The notes under the pieces were generated by a model that was not told where the DNA came from, searched no databases, and saw nothing but the letters and a program-made list of their open reading frames with translations. Positions 53,421 to 62,553 of a stretch of 64,000 nucleotides of DNA are shown one piece after another (the stretch's first letter is position 1; each line of letters opens with the position of its first letter). This stretch comes from Clostridia bacterium. GTDB lineage: Bacteria; Bacillota; Clostridia; Oscillospirales; Acutalibacteraceae. Both the position numbers and the translations under genes were made by a program. Location of the stretch: the NCBI GenBank assembly GCA_024404025.1, contig JAKSQP010000005.1:1-64000 (forward strand), written 5' to 3'.

Positions 53421-54824
53421 TTACAGCTTCTTTTTGCTTTTCATAAATTCAATTATGGCATCCCGTCCCTGCGAAGTGACGGGCTTTATCCATTTTGCGG
53501 AATACATGTGATGCTGCATCAAAATTATTCTTATCGGTTCATCAATATAACAGCAGGCGAAAACAAACAGCGTCGGAAGCTTGAAAACAAGTCCCGAAAG
53601 GCAGACTGCGGGAAGCACGAGAGCATACATAAAAGCAATTTCAAGTATCGTGCCGAATGATGTGTCGCCGGCGGAGCGGAAGGTATCGTTCTGCGCCCAG
53701 TTGCACATTCTGATTATCGCCGCAATGCAATAGATTCCGAGCATTCCCGTGCCGTAATAATATGAATCTCCGGAAAGGCTCATAACCGTCAATATCGGTT
53801 TGTGCGCCGCAAAGATAACCAGACATACTCCGGCGATAACTGTTCCGCATAGCAGAATGAGACGCTTTGCTCTTTCGTATGCTTGGCCGATTTCGCCTGC
53901 GCCGACGCTCTTGCCGACCAGCACGGAAGCCGCATTCGAGAAGCCGGAGAAAAATGCGATAACAAGACCTTCAAGCGTTCTGAAAACCGCAAGAGCCGCA
54001 ATTGCATCCTCGCTCTGCCTGCCGAGAACAATGTTCTGAATCATAAAGCCGATTCCGATAAGAAGTTCATTGCAGATGATGGGGAAGCATTTTTTCAGAT
54101 ATTCTATGATCCAGGCTTTTGTGAAATTAAAATGCTTTCTGAAGTGGAACAGATAAGGATATTTTCCGATTTTTGCAAGGATTATGATTACCGATGCGTT
54201 TACTATTGCCGCAATAACCGTTGCAAGAGCTGCGCCTCTGATTCCCATTTCGGGCATTCCGAATTTGCCGTAAATCAGAATCCAGTTGAGCAGAATGTTT
54301 GCGGCAACCGAAGCAATTGAAGCAAAAAGGGGAATTCTGACCTTTTCGGTTGAGCGGAGCAGCGCCGCCATTGCCATTGACATTATCTGAAACGGATAGG
54401 CGAATGCAACTGTTTTAAGATAGCTTATTCCGATAGCCCGGATGCTTTCTTTGTCGGTATAAAGCCGCATAATAAGATCGGGAAAGAAGCCTGCAAGAAC
54501 GGAAAATGCAAGTCCGACAAACATCATGCAGGCGAATGTTGTGCCGAATGCTCTGTCAATTCCGTCTTCATCCTTGCTTCCCCAATATTGCGCAAAGAAA
54601 AGCATTCCGCCGCCGACGAAGCCCCAATAGCAGGAAAACATCAGTGAAGCAAACTGCGCACAAAGGCCGACTGCCGCAACGGAATTCTGACCGAGCGGAG
54701 CTATCATCATGGTGTCAATCATTGTGCCGGTTGTTGTTAAAAGATTCTGAAGCGCAACGGGGATTGCGATAACGGATATTGCTTTGAGGAAAGCTATCCA
54801 GTCAAATTTCTGTTTTTTTACCAT
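53421..54824 (-). CDS. MATE-family efflux transporter
   Basis: 467 residues, about twelve hydrophobic segments. N-terminal IPVALQNLLTTTGTMIDTMM and the mid-protein repeat VLVGKSVGAGEIGQAYERAK are typical of the NorM/DinF type, as is CNWAQNDTFRSAGD. It exports cationic compounds using a Na+ or H+ gradient. CGGAGAA precedes the ATG at 54824. It lies behind a secreted phosphoesterase gene on the same strand, but a terminator hairpin separates them. Confidence 0.93.
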   Translation of the reverse strand: MVKKQKFDWIAFLKAISVIAIPVALQNLLTTTGTMIDTMMIAPLGQNSVAAVGLCAQFASLMFSCYWGFVGGGMLFFAQYWGSKDEDGIDRAFGTTFACMMFVGLAFSVLAGFFPDLIMRLYTDKESIRAIGISYLKTVAFAYPFQIMSMAMAALLRSTEKVRIPLFASIASVAANILLNWILIYGKFGMPEMGIRGAALATVIAAIVNASVIIILAKIGKYPYLFHFRKHFNFTKAWIIEYLKKCFPIICNELLIGIGFMIQNIVLGRQSEDAIAALAVFRTLEGLVIAFFSGFSNAASVLVGKSVGAGEIGQAYERAKRLILLCGTVIAGVCLVIFAAHKPILTVMSLSGDSYYYGTGMLGIYCIAAIIRMCNWAQNDTFRSAGDTSFGTILEIAFMYALVLPAVCLSGLVFKLPTLFVFACCYIDEPIRIILMQHHMYSAKWIKPVTSQGRDAIIEFMKSKKKL

Positions 54825-54888
54825 TATTTTTCTCCGAAAAAATATACTTTAGAAATTATACACACAAATCCCCGAAAAAGCAAGCAAA

Positions 54889-54911
54889 AAGAGAGCCGTT
54901 GGCTCTCTTTT
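54889..54911 (-). terminator. Terminator after phosphoesterase
   Basis: 10-bp stem, arms 54889-54898 and 54902-54911, 3-nt loop, directly at the stop codon of the minus-strand gene. Confidence 0.88.
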
Positions 54912-55885
54912 TATATGTTGTTGAGTGTAACTGTTTTATCGTATTTCGGATACCATTTGAGTGAACGCAGATTATAAGGTCTGAAAACGACCTTGTTTGC
55001 ATAAACCTCCATACGAAGGAAAATTGAGGGGCTGAAAGGAATGTGGCGGTTGAATTTGCCGAAGCAGGGAACACTGACGTATGTTACACCGTTCTTTGTT
55101 TCAACAAAGCTGTAACCGAAAATCTTTGAAAAAAGATCGCTTGAAAGACCTACATGGGTGTGGCCACTGATAACAAAAACGTTTTTGTATTTTTCCATAA
55201 CTGTTTTGAGCTTTTCGCTGTTATCGTTGTTAACGCCTCCGCCCGGCCAGAGGATGTCAATGCCGTTTGTGTGGGCGAGAGGCCAGTGGCAGATAACGAA
55301 TGCGGGTTTTCCTTCTGCGGTTGCTTTTGCAAGCTCTTCATCGAGGAATGCGATCTGCTTATCGGACATAACGGGGGTGTTTGATTTGTTGCCTATGTCG
55401 TCGCCGATAACGATGAATGTGTATCCGTTAACATCCTGCGAATAATAAATCTCTTCGTTTTCATATCCGAGATAACGATTCATCAGCTCAATGTTGACTT
55501 TTCTTGCTTCCGAATTTGAAAGAGGGGAATGGCCTATATCGTGGTTGCCGGGGGCGACGATATATTTGCCGAGGGATGTGTTTGCAAGAAGCGCTTCATA
55601 AAAAAGCTTGAGCGAAACTTCTTCGCCGCCGTTTGTCAGGTCGCCGGAAACTGCCATTGCGTCAAGCTTCGGGAAATTTGTCGAAAGATTCTTAAGACCG
55701 TTTTTAAGATTCTGATGCTGCTTGCTTCCTTCATCCTTAACATGAATATCGGAAAGAAGAGCAACATCGAGCATAATGGCTGATTCGTTTTTTGCGTCTG
55801 TCGGCTCTGCGGGAACCGATGAAAACGGAACGAGGGTCATATAGAGCGAGAGCAGTATAGCAAGAATTCTGTCAAAAGTTGTCAT
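54911..55885 (-). CDS. Exported metallophosphoesterase
   Basis: 324 residues with an N-terminal hydrophobic signal (FDRILAILLSLYMTLVPFSS). Calcineurin-like motifs: LSDIHVKD, GDLTNGG, GNHDIGH, CHWPLAH and SGHTHVG. It is a paralogue of the 51490-52497 protein. AAGGAGA precedes the ATG at 55885. It lies 14 bases behind the FadH-like gene and probably shares its transcript. The substrate is unknown. Confidence 0.85.
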   Translation of the reverse strand: MTTFDRILAILLSLYMTLVPFSSVPAEPTDAKNESAIMLDVALLSDIHVKDEGSKQHQNLKNGLKNLSTNFPKLDAMAVSGDLTNGGEEVSLKLFYEALLANTSLGKYIVAPGNHDIGHSPLSNSEARKVNIELMNRYLGYENEEIYYSQDVNGYTFIVIGDDIGNKSNTPVMSDKQIAFLDEELAKATAEGKPAFVICHWPLAHTNGIDILWPGGGVNNDNSEKLKTVMEKYKNVFVISGHTHVGLSSDLFSKIFGYSFVETKNGVTYVSVPCFGKFNRHIPFSPSIFLRMEVYANKVVFRPYNLRSLKWYPKYDKTVTLNNI

Positions 55886-55899
55886 TTTGTTTATCTCCT

Positions 55900-57969
55900 T
55901 TATTTGATTTTTGAAGCGATTTCAAGAGCGGAAGCGGTTGCATCGGCAATTCTTCCGCCTTTATTTGCGTCGCCTATGATATAGACATTGGAAAAATTAT
56001 TTCTGCATTCGAGATAGAGTGCATTATCGGAGCGGACTCCCATTGCAAGCACGAGAGCGTCGCACATTGTGTAAGTCTTGCCGCCGTTCTTTGTGTTTTC
56101 GGTTGTGATGCATGAGCCGTCGAATTCAACGAGCTTCTGACCCGTCATAAACTTCGTGCCGTCTTTTTCAAGGCGGGGCATTGCGTCGTCAACGTGCTGC
56201 ATCCAGGTGCCCGGAGCAACGGTATCCGCCATTTCAACAACCGTAACCTTGTTATCGGGGCAGAGCTTTTCGGCGGTTTCAAGCCCCGTCATTCCCGAAC
56301 CGATAACGGCAGCCTTTTTGCCTTCGAGCTTTACTCTGCCGGAAAGAATATCGGTTGAGGTATAAACATTATCGAGATCGATTCCCTTGATGGAACGGGG
56401 TCTGACCGGATTTGCACCGGTTGCGAAAACAAGCGCATAGGGGTCATATTCTTTGAGAATGTCGTTTGTGGCTTCGGCGCCGAGGGAGATTTCAACGCCC
56501 GCCTTTTCGGCACGGCTGACCATATCTTCAATGCACCATCTGATTTTTTCCTTGTGGGGAGGTGCGGCGGCGAGAATGAGCTGACCGCCCGCTTCTTTTG
56601 CCTTTTCAAAGAGCTTGACCGAAAATCCTCTTTCGGCAAGAAGCCTTGAACACATAAGTCCTGCGGGGCCTGCGCCGATGACTGCAATCTTTCTTCCGTT
56701 TCCGTTTTCGGGGAGCTTCACGGCTTCCCTGCCGATGAACGGATTGACGGAGCATTCCGCATGTCCGCCTTCATAAGCGTTGTCCATCATACTCTGTATG
56801 CAGTAAAGGCAGCAGATACATCTTGAAATCTGATCTTCGCTGCCGTTCTGAACTTTTTCGACCCAATGGGGATCTGCGATCAACGGCCTGCCGAGCGAAA
56901 CGAGATCCTGGATTCCGTCTTCAAGCTGTTTTTCGGCCTGCTCTGCACTTCTTATGAGGTTTGCGGCAAGAACGGGAATCTTAACCGCATCTCTGACCGC
57001 CTTTGCCATATATGCTCTCCAGCCGCATTCAAAGGAAGTCGGCTCAAGCCAGTAATTGAAGGTGTCATAGGCGGCAGACGAAACATCAATCGCATCTGCT
57101 CCGGCTTCTTCAAGCCTTTTCGCCATTTCAACGCCCTCGGAAAGGTCATAGCCTTTGCCCTTTTTGCCGATGTATGAATAGCATTCATCAACCGTGAGCC
57201 TTACGATAACGGGGAAATCTTTGCCGCATTTGAATTTGATTCCTTGAAGAATTTCAATAAGGAATCTCATTCTGTTTTCAAGGCTTCCGCCGTATTCGTC
57301 TGTTCTTTTGTTGGTGTTCGGGCTTAAAAACTGCTGAATGAGGTAGCCGTGAGAAGCGTGAAGCTCAACGCCGTCAGCTCCGCCCGCTTTAACTCTTTCA
57401 GCCGCTTTTACAAAGCTGCCTATGAGATTGCGGACCTCTTTTGTGCTCATAGCTCTCATTGAAGATTCAACGAGGTAGCTTCTTTCACATTTTGAGGGAG
57501 CAGCAACGGGAGGAACAATGTGCTTATCAAGCAGAAGCTTGCCTGCAGGCACGATTTTATAGAGAAGCTCCGAATAATTCGGAAGAGTTTTATCAAGCAG
57601 GATGTTCATCGGAGTTGTGCCGACGAGCAGACCGAGATTCTGCCTGCCTGCGTGATGAAGCTGAACAAAGAGCTTTGCGCCGTGTTTGTGGATTCTTTCA
57701 GCCATGGGCTTGAGAGCTTCTGCATTCTTATCATGGCTCATTGAAAGCTGCGCAAAGGTCGATGCACCGTTGATATCTTCAACACGGGTGATTTCGGTGA
57801 TTATGAGGCCGACTCCGCCCTTTGCTCTCTCTTCGTAATAATCAATCATTTTGTCTGTGGGGCATCCGTTGAACTGACCGAGACCGATATGCATAGGAGC
57901 CATAACAACCCTGTTTTTCAGCTCAACATTTCCGATTTTTACCGGAGAAAAAAGTTTTTCATAATTCAT
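55900..57969 (-). CDS. FadH/old-yellow-enzyme-type flavin, Fe-S reductase
   Basis: 689 residues from the ATG at 57969 (AAGGAGC upstream); a longer frame has no ribosome site. An FMN TIM barrel (1-370; FSPVKIGNVELKNRVV, QLHHAGRQ, GADGVELHASHGYLIQQF) is followed by a cysteine cluster and an FAD/NAD(P) domain (about 405-689; KIAVIGAGPAGLMCSRLLA, AAVIGSGMTGLE). This is the layout of 2,4-dienoyl-CoA reductase and BaiCD/BaiH-type enoate reductases. The cysteine cluster is CICCLYC followed by a 15-residue gap to the last cysteine, whereas E. coli FadH has C-x2-C-x3-C-x11-C. It reduces alpha,beta-unsaturated acids, esters or steroids; the substrate is unknown. Confidence 0.9.
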   Translation of the reverse strand: MNYEKLFSPVKIGNVELKNRVVMAPMHIGLGQFNGCPTDKMIDYYEERAKGGVGLIITEITRVEDINGASTFAQLSMSHDKNAEALKPMAERIHKHGAKLFVQLHHAGRQNLGLLVGTTPMNILLDKTLPNYSELLYKIVPAGKLLLDKHIVPPVAAPSKCERSYLVESSMRAMSTKEVRNLIGSFVKAAERVKAGGADGVELHASHGYLIQQFLSPNTNKRTDEYGGSLENRMRFLIEILQGIKFKCGKDFPVIVRLTVDECYSYIGKKGKGYDLSEGVEMAKRLEEAGADAIDVSSAAYDTFNYWLEPTSFECGWRAYMAKAVRDAVKIPVLAANLIRSAEQAEKQLEDGIQDLVSLGRPLIADPHWVEKVQNGSEDQISRCICCLYCIQSMMDNAYEGGHAECSVNPFIGREAVKLPENGNGRKIAVIGAGPAGLMCSRLLAERGFSVKLFEKAKEAGGQLILAAAPPHKEKIRWCIEDMVSRAEKAGVEISLGAEATNDILKEYDPYALVFATGANPVRPRSIKGIDLDNVYTSTDILSGRVKLEGKKAAVIGSGMTGLETAEKLCPDNKVTVVEMADTVAPGTWMQHVDDAMPRLEKDGTKFMTGQKLVEFDGSCITTENTKNGGKTYTMCDALVLAMGVRSDNALYLECRNNFSNVYIIGDANKGGRIADATASALEIASKIK

Positions 57970-58000
57970 AGAAAAGCTCCTTAACAAAATTGTAAAAATT

Positions 58001-58029
58001 ATTATACTATACTTTTCTATGATTTGCAA
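58001..58029 (-). promoter_or_regulatory. Promoter of FadH-like operon
   Basis: Minus strand TTGCAA (58024-58029), 17-base spacer, perfect TATAAT (58001-58006). Confidence 0.75.
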
Positions 58030-58053
58030 ATTATTTTTATATTCACGGAAATG

Positions 58054-58082
58054 TTTACAAATCCCGATGTGTCTGTTATAAT
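58054..58082 (+). promoter_or_regulatory. Promoter of SDR-methyltransferase operon
   Basis: TTTACA at 58054-58059, 17-base spacer, perfect TATAAT at 58077-58082. Confidence 0.75.
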
Positions 58083-58113
58083 CGGTTTATAAAACCGAAA
58101 GGGGATCGCTTTT

Positions 58114-58881
58114 ATGATAACAAATAAGAAAATCGTTCTCACGGGCGCAGGAAGCGGCATAGGCCTTGAAGTTCTTCGCCTGCTTGCTTTTGAGGGCGGC
58201 AACACGATTTTTGCCGTTGATAAGGATGTCAGCAGAATCAGCGGCTTCGGTGACAATGTTATTCCCTATGTTATAGATGTTGCAAGCAAAGAGGGCGTTG
58301 ACGCAATTTTTGAGGACGCTCACAAGGCTATGGGCACAATTGATATTTTCTATGCGAATGCGGGATATCCGTATTATGAAATCATAGATTATGTTGACTG
58401 GGACAGAGCAAGAAGAATATTTGACACAAATGTGCTTTCTCCTATCTATTCATACGAAAAATACCGTGAATATCTTAAAGGCAAAGAGGGTCAGTTTGCA
58501 ATAACCGTTTCCGCAATCGGCAAGATGGCAGTTCCGGGATATACTCTTTATTCCGCATCAAAGTTTGCAATGCACGGTTTCCAGCAGGGACTTCGCTTTG
58601 AACTGCCGAAAAATATAAAGCTTACCTGCCTTTATCCGATTGCAACGGATACAAATTTCTTCAAAACCGCAAACCCGAAGGAATTTGAAAAGCCGTTCCC
58701 CGTTCAGAAGCCCGATCATGTTGCGAAAAAGATGTATGAAGGGCTTGAAAAAGGCGCAAAATCGGTCAATCCCAGCAAGCTTTTCAGCCTTGCGGAGCTT
58801 CTGTTTGTTCTTTGTCCGCCGATCAAATCAGCTTATCTCTTCCTTGAAAACAACAAGCTGAAAAGATTTCTCAAAAAATAA
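58114..58881 (+). CDS. Short-chain dehydrogenase/reductase
   Basis: 255 residues. The NAD(P) loop is GAGSGIG (11-17), NAG is in FYANAGYPYY, and the catalytic tyrosine and lysine are Y146 and K150 in YSASK. A longer C-terminal helix (LFSLAELLFVLCPPIKSAYL) is hydrophobic and may bind a membrane or lipid substrate. Classic SDRs reduce keto groups. AAAGGGGAT precedes the ATG. Its stop shares one base with the start of the next gene. Confidence 0.9.
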   Translation: MITNKKIVLTGAGSGIGLEVLRLLAFEGGNTIFAVDKDVSRISGFGDNVIPYVIDVASKEGVDAIFEDAHKAMGTIDIFYANAGYPYYEIIDYVDWDRARRIFDTNVLSPIYSYEKYREYLKGKEGQFAITVSAIGKMAVPGYTLYSASKFAMHGFQQGLRFELPKNIKLTCLYPIATDTNFFKTANPKEFEKPFPVQKPDHVAKKMYEGLEKGAKSVNPSKLFSLAELLFVLCPPIKSAYLFLENNKLKRFLKK

Positions 58882-59687
58882 TGAATGTTATTGAAATAAA
58901 GGATTTTTCCGCTCCGGAGCTTGATGTTTTTGCAAAGCTGAATGAAAATCAGCTCCTTAACCGTGACAAACCCGAAAAGGGGATGTTCATAGCAGAAAGT
59001 CCCAAGGTCGTTGAGCGTGCGCTTGATGCCGGATATGAGCCGGTTTCAATGCTGATCGAAAGAAAGCATATAAAGGGCGAGGCTTCGGGAATCATTGCAA
59101 GATGCCCCGGCATCCCGGTTTATACAGCCGATTATGATATTCTCACGCAGATAACGGGCTTCAAGCTCACAAGGGGAGTGCTTTGCGCAATGAAGCGCAG
59201 AAAGCCGCTTTCCGCAGAAGCTGCCGTTAAAGGCGCAAAAAGAATAGCTGTGCTTGAAAGCGTTATGAATCCGACCAATGTCGGCGCAATAATCAGAAGC
59301 GCCGCCGCTCTGAATATGGATGCCGTTCTGCTTACTCCGGATTGCAGCAACCCGCTTTACCGCAGGGCAATAAGGGTCAGCATGGGAACTGTTTTTCAGA
59401 TTCCGTGGGCTTTTCTGCCGGACGGAAATACCGCCGGAGAAATCCATAAACTCGGGTTTAAGGCTGCCGCAATGGCGCTTCGGCGGGATTCGGTCGATAT
59501 TCACGATGAGAAGCTGAAAAAGGAAGAAAAGCTTGCCGTTATTCTCGGAACGGAGGGCGAGGGGCTGAAAAACGAAACCCTTTCGGAATGTGACCACATA
59601 ATAAAAATACCGATGACTCACGGCGTTGATTCGCTCAATGTTGCCGCCGCAAGCGCAGTTGCATTCTGGGAACTCGGCAATCAATAA
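58881..59687 (+). CDS. SpoU/TrmH-family RNA 2'-O-methyltransferase
   Basis: 268 residues. An N-terminal substrate-binding domain (1-105; KGMFIAESPKVVERALD) is followed by the knotted SPOUT methyltransferase domain with NPTNVGAIIRSAAALN, ILGTEGEGL and IPMTHGVDSLNVAAASAV, all diagnostic. It methylates a ribose in rRNA or tRNA using S-adenosylmethionine; the target is not determinable. The start overlaps the SDR stop (TAATG), so the two are translationally coupled, although no functional link is obvious. Confidence 0.93.
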   Translation: MNVIEIKDFSAPELDVFAKLNENQLLNRDKPEKGMFIAESPKVVERALDAGYEPVSMLIERKHIKGEASGIIARCPGIPVYTADYDILTQITGFKLTRGVLCAMKRRKPLSAEAAVKGAKRIAVLESVMNPTNVGAIIRSAAALNMDAVLLTPDCSNPLYRRAIRVSMGTVFQIPWAFLPDGNTAGEIHKLGFKAAAMALRRDSVDIHDEKLKKEEKLAVILGTEGEGLKNETLSECDHIIKIPMTHGVDSLNVAAASAVAFWELGNQ

Positions 59688-59695
59688 AAAGAATA

Positions 59696-59725
59696 AAGGC
59701 ACGGAATATGACAAATCCGTGCCTT
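59696..59725. terminator. Two-way terminator
   Basis: 10-bp stem, arms 59696-59705 and 59716-59725, 10-nt loop, T-run after. It lies between convergent genes. Confidence 0.92.
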
Positions 59726-59743
59726 AATTTTTATAATATAAGA

Positions 59744-60514
59744 TTAATAAACATCCGATTCAATGTAATCAACGCCGAGTGATTTGCAGTATGCAAGAGA
59801 AATCGGGTCATTTGCAGTCCACAGACCGACTTCAAGACCTCTGTCGTGGAATTCTTTTATCATCTCTTCGGTGATCGCCTTATAATCGGCATCAATTGAA
59901 AAGCCGTATTCAAAGCATCTTTCGTAGCCTTCATCGCCTTCGCCGTAGGTGAGCATAAGCGGAAGATCGGGGAACATTTCGTGAGCCTTGAGAAGATTAT
60001 CAAATTCAAAGGATTGCATGATGCACTTTGAAAGGTCATATTTTTCTTCGCAGATTGTGAATATTTCTCTGACCTGCTCCTGGCTGAAATTGCCTTTAAG
60101 CTCAATAAAGCATACCATATCGTATTCTTTCATGATTTCAAGGTATCTTTCAAGAGTGCAGAGATAAACGGTATCTCTTGTTTTTGTGTTTTTGAGCGGC
60201 TTTGCGGTCAGTTCTGCATAAGTATGCTCGGCAATCTGCATTTCGGAACCGTCTTCAAAAACGGCCTCGGAGTTATGGCTTGTTACATAAATGCCGTCGC
60301 TTGTTGCTCTTATATCGGTTTCCGCTCCGCCCGAGCCGTGCTTTGCGGCTTGAATGAATGCAAGCTCCGTGTTCTGAAGATATTTGCTGCTGTAGCCTCT
60401 GTGGCCTATCATGCAGACATTCGGTGTTTCAACCGGCATAAATAACCCTCCTATTGCGGTAAAAATTGAAAGAATGAATGCTGAAAGCATTTTGAGAATA
60501 AGCTGAAAACTCAT
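59744..60514 (-). CDS. Glycerophosphodiester phosphodiesterase, membrane-anchored or exported
   Basis: 256 residues with an N-terminal hydrophobic segment (LILKMLSAFILSIFTAIGGL). GDPD motifs are IGHRGYSSKY, ETDIRATSDG, TSHN and FIELKG, with the terminal GVDYIESDVY. It cleaves glycerophosphodiesters to glycerol 3-phosphate and an alcohol, probably at the outer face. AAGGAGG precedes the ATG at 60514. The other lipid-acting genes of the window (lipase, LCAT-like, phosphoesterases) are related in theme but not adjacent. Confidence 0.9.
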   Translation of the reverse strand: MSFQLILKMLSAFILSIFTAIGGLFMPVETPNVCMIGHRGYSSKYLQNTELAFIQAAKHGSGGAETDIRATSDGIYVTSHNSEAVFEDGSEMQIAEHTYAELTAKPLKNTKTRDTVYLCTLERYLEIMKEYDMVCFIELKGNFSQEQVREIFTICEEKYDLSKCIMQSFEFDNLLKAHEMFPDLPLMLTYGEGDEGYERCFEYGFSIDADYKAITEEMIKEFHDRGLEVGLWTANDPISLAYCKSLGVDYIESDVY

Positions 60515-60541
60515 GTGGATTTCCTCCTTAAAATATTCTAT

Positions 60542-60570
60542 ACTTTAACACTCAATCCGGAATATGTCAA
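60542..60570 (-). promoter_or_regulatory. Promoter of GDPD gene
   Basis: Minus strand: perfect TTGACA (60565-60570), 17-base spacer, TAAAGT (60542-60547). Confidence 0.65.
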
Positions 60571-60633
60571 GCTTTAAAGCAAAAAACAATAACGGATAAT
60601 CATTTGCGAATATCTGAATATTCTGCAAAATAG

Positions 60634-60662
60634 TTGACTTTTGTCTTGCTTTTTGATAAAAT
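60634..60662 (+). promoter_or_regulatory. Promoter of GH3-type synthetase gene
   Basis: TTGACT at 60634-60639, 17-base spacer, TAAAAT at 60657-60662. An 8-bp hairpin GTAAAAAA/TTTTTTAC at about 60670-60688 would sit at the very 5' end of the transcript. Confidence 0.7.
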
Positions 60663-60719
60663 ATACGCTGTAAAAAACGATTTTTTACGGGACAAAAGAA
60701 TTTTGAAAGGAGTGCCTGT

Positions 60720-62447
60720 ATGGCTTTCTCGGATTTAGGCGTTTGGCTCGGTGAGGTTTCCCGTGCGCAGATAGACCACACAACCAAAGACCCTCTTAAA
60801 GCTCAAAAAAAAGTGCTGAAAAAAATCATCAGCCGGAATAAAAACTGCGAGCTCGGAAAAAAACTCAATCTTAAGGATGTTCATTCGATTGAAGATTACC
60901 AGAGAATAGTTCCTCTTTCAACTTATGCGGATTATGAGCCTTATGTTGACCGTATGCTCAACAACGGCGAAAAAAGACTGATGTTTAACGGAATCAACTT
61001 CCGTTATGCTTCGTCATCCGGCTCAGTAGGCAAGCCGAAGATGCTTCCCAAGGGCGCAAATGACCTTTGGAAAATGCAGTGCATCGGTTTTTCCGTTTCA
61101 ACTTCAACGGCTCACCGCCATCTTAAAAAAATGGGAATCAAGATGAGAAATCAAGTCGGTCCTCTTGCGCTCAATCTTTCGGGACATAAAACTCCCGACG
61201 GTAAAATGAGCAACGGCGCCGCTCAGATCCCTCTCAGAATGCTCAAACCGATTCTTCCGTTTTTCTGCACCTCGCCCATGCCTCTTCTTTTTCCCAATCT
61301 TGAGGATAAGTATGACACGGCATATCTTCATCTGAGATTCTGCCTTGAAAACAAAAAGGTCAGTTATCTCGGCTCGATAGTTGTTACTCTTCTTACCCAG
61401 ATGTTTGATTATCTTGAAGAAAACTGGGAAATGATGTGCGACGATATTGAAAAGGGAATTATCAATCCCGGAATTGACTGCACGGAGGAATTCAGAAAGA
61501 AATACAAAAACAAATTCAAGCCCAATCCCGAAAGAGCGGAAGAACTTCGCAGAGAATTCAGAAAAGGTTTTGAAGATCCGATTGCTCCGAGAATATGGCC
61601 GAATCTTCAATGGGCATACGGCATGATGGGCTCGAATCTTAAGGTTTATGTTGATAAACTCCGCAAACATATCGGCCCGAATGTTCCGATTCACAATATG
61701 GGATATGCCGCTGCAGAGGGATTTTTTGCAACGCCCACGGAGCTTGATGCTTCGGACTATGTTCTTACTCCTTATACGGTGTTCTTTGAATTCCTGCCCG
61801 TCAATAACGGCGAAGAAAAAGCCGATGATAATCAGAAGCCTCTTCTTATCAATGAGCTTGAGGTCGGCAAGGAATACGAAATCATCGTTTCCAATTTCTC
61901 CGGTCTTTACAGATACAAAATGGAGGATGTTATCAAGGTTACGAGAATGTATAACAACACTCCCGAAGTTGAGCTTATGTTCAGGCAGAATCTTTCAATG
62001 AATGTTGCCAACGAAAAGACCACTACCGATATGATAAGCGCCGCCGCTCAACGCATTGCCGGCGAGATCGGCGTTGAATATCAGGGCTTCAGCTTCTATC
62101 CCGATTTTTCAACCAAGCCGCCGAGATACACGATGCTTGCCGAAATCAAGGGCGGAGTTCCCGATGAAGAAACAAGGCAGAAATTTGTTGAAGCTCTTGA
62201 CCGGGCAATGGACGATATAAACGAAAAATACTATAAATATCGCCGCTGGGGTATGCTCAATAAGCCCGAAGTATTCTTCCTCAAAGAGCAGACCTATGTT
62301 GATTATAATAAGTTCCTTGCGGCAAAGGGTGTAGTTCTTAATCAGATAAAGCCCGTTACCGTTATCAACAACGATGAAAGAAGAAAGTTCTTCTTCGGCC
62401 ATGTTGCAGGTGACCACGAGCTTGCAAAAGAGCTTTCAAAAGACTGA
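60720..62447 (+). CDS. GH3 auxin-responsive-family acyl-amido synthetase homologue
   Basis: 575 residues, adenylate-forming (ANL superfamily) enzyme homologous to plant GH3 proteins, not a glycoside hydrolase. The three nucleotide motifs are intact: [14 protein letters not shown] (serines from S98), YAAAEGFF (329-336) and [12 protein letters not shown] (Y397). Plant GH3 enzymes activate jasmonate, benzoates or indoleacetate with ATP and join them to an amino acid; bacterial homologues are largely uncharacterised. AAAGGAG precedes the ATG. It is transcribed alone between GDPD and lepA. The presence of arylacetate-forming genes (iorAB, paaK) in the same window makes arylacetates a substrate guess. 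Confidence 0.88.
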   Translation: MAFSDLGVWLGEVSRAQIDHTTKDPLKAQKKVLKKIISRNKNCELGKKLNLKDVHSIEDYQRIVPLSTYADYEPYVDRMLNNGEKRLMFNGINFRYASSSGSVGKPKMLPKGANDLWKMQCIGFSVSTSTAHRHLKKMGIKMRNQVGPLALNLSGHKTPDGKMSNGAAQIPLRMLKPILPFFCTSPMPLLFPNLEDKYDTAYLHLRFCLENKKVSYLGSIVVTLLTQMFDYLEENWEMMCDDIEKGIINPGIDCTEEFRKKYKNKFKPNPERAEELRREFRKGFEDPIAPRIWPNLQWAYGMMGSNLKVYVDKLRKHIGPNVPIHNMGYAAAEGFFATPTELDASDYVLTPYTVFFEFLPVNNGEEKADDNQKPLLINELEVGKEYEIIVSNFSGLYRYKMEDVIKVTRMYNNTPEVELMFRQNLSMNVANEKTTTDMISAAAQRIAGEIGVEYQGFSFYPDFSTKPPRYTMLAEIKGGVPDEETRQKFVEALDRAMDDINEKYYKYRRWGMLNKPEVFFLKEQTYVDYNKFLAAKGVVLNQIKPVTVINNDERRKFFFGHVAGDHELAKELSKD

Positions 62448-62454
62448 TATCGAA

Positions 62455-62480
62455 AATCCGCTCTACGGAGCGGATTTTTT
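62455..62480 (+). terminator. Terminator before lepA
   Basis: 9-bp stem, arms 62455-62463 and 62468-62476, TACG loop, T-run after. Confidence 0.95.
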
Positions 62481-62482
62481 TC

Positions 62483-62511
62483 TTGACCGTTTGTCTTTTT
62501 TTTGTTATTAT
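62483..62511 (+). promoter_or_regulatory. lepA promoter
   Basis: TTGACC at 62483-62488, 17-base spacer, TATTAT at 62506-62511. Confidence 0.7.
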
Positions 62512-62553
62512 ATAAAATATATTATAAGGCTCTTTGAAAAGGAGAAAACCGAA

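Noticed and set aside
60720..62447. Glycoside hydrolase family 3 assignment
   Set aside because: The GH3 name here refers to plant Gretchen Hagen 3 adenylate-forming enzymes; no glycosidase motif is present.
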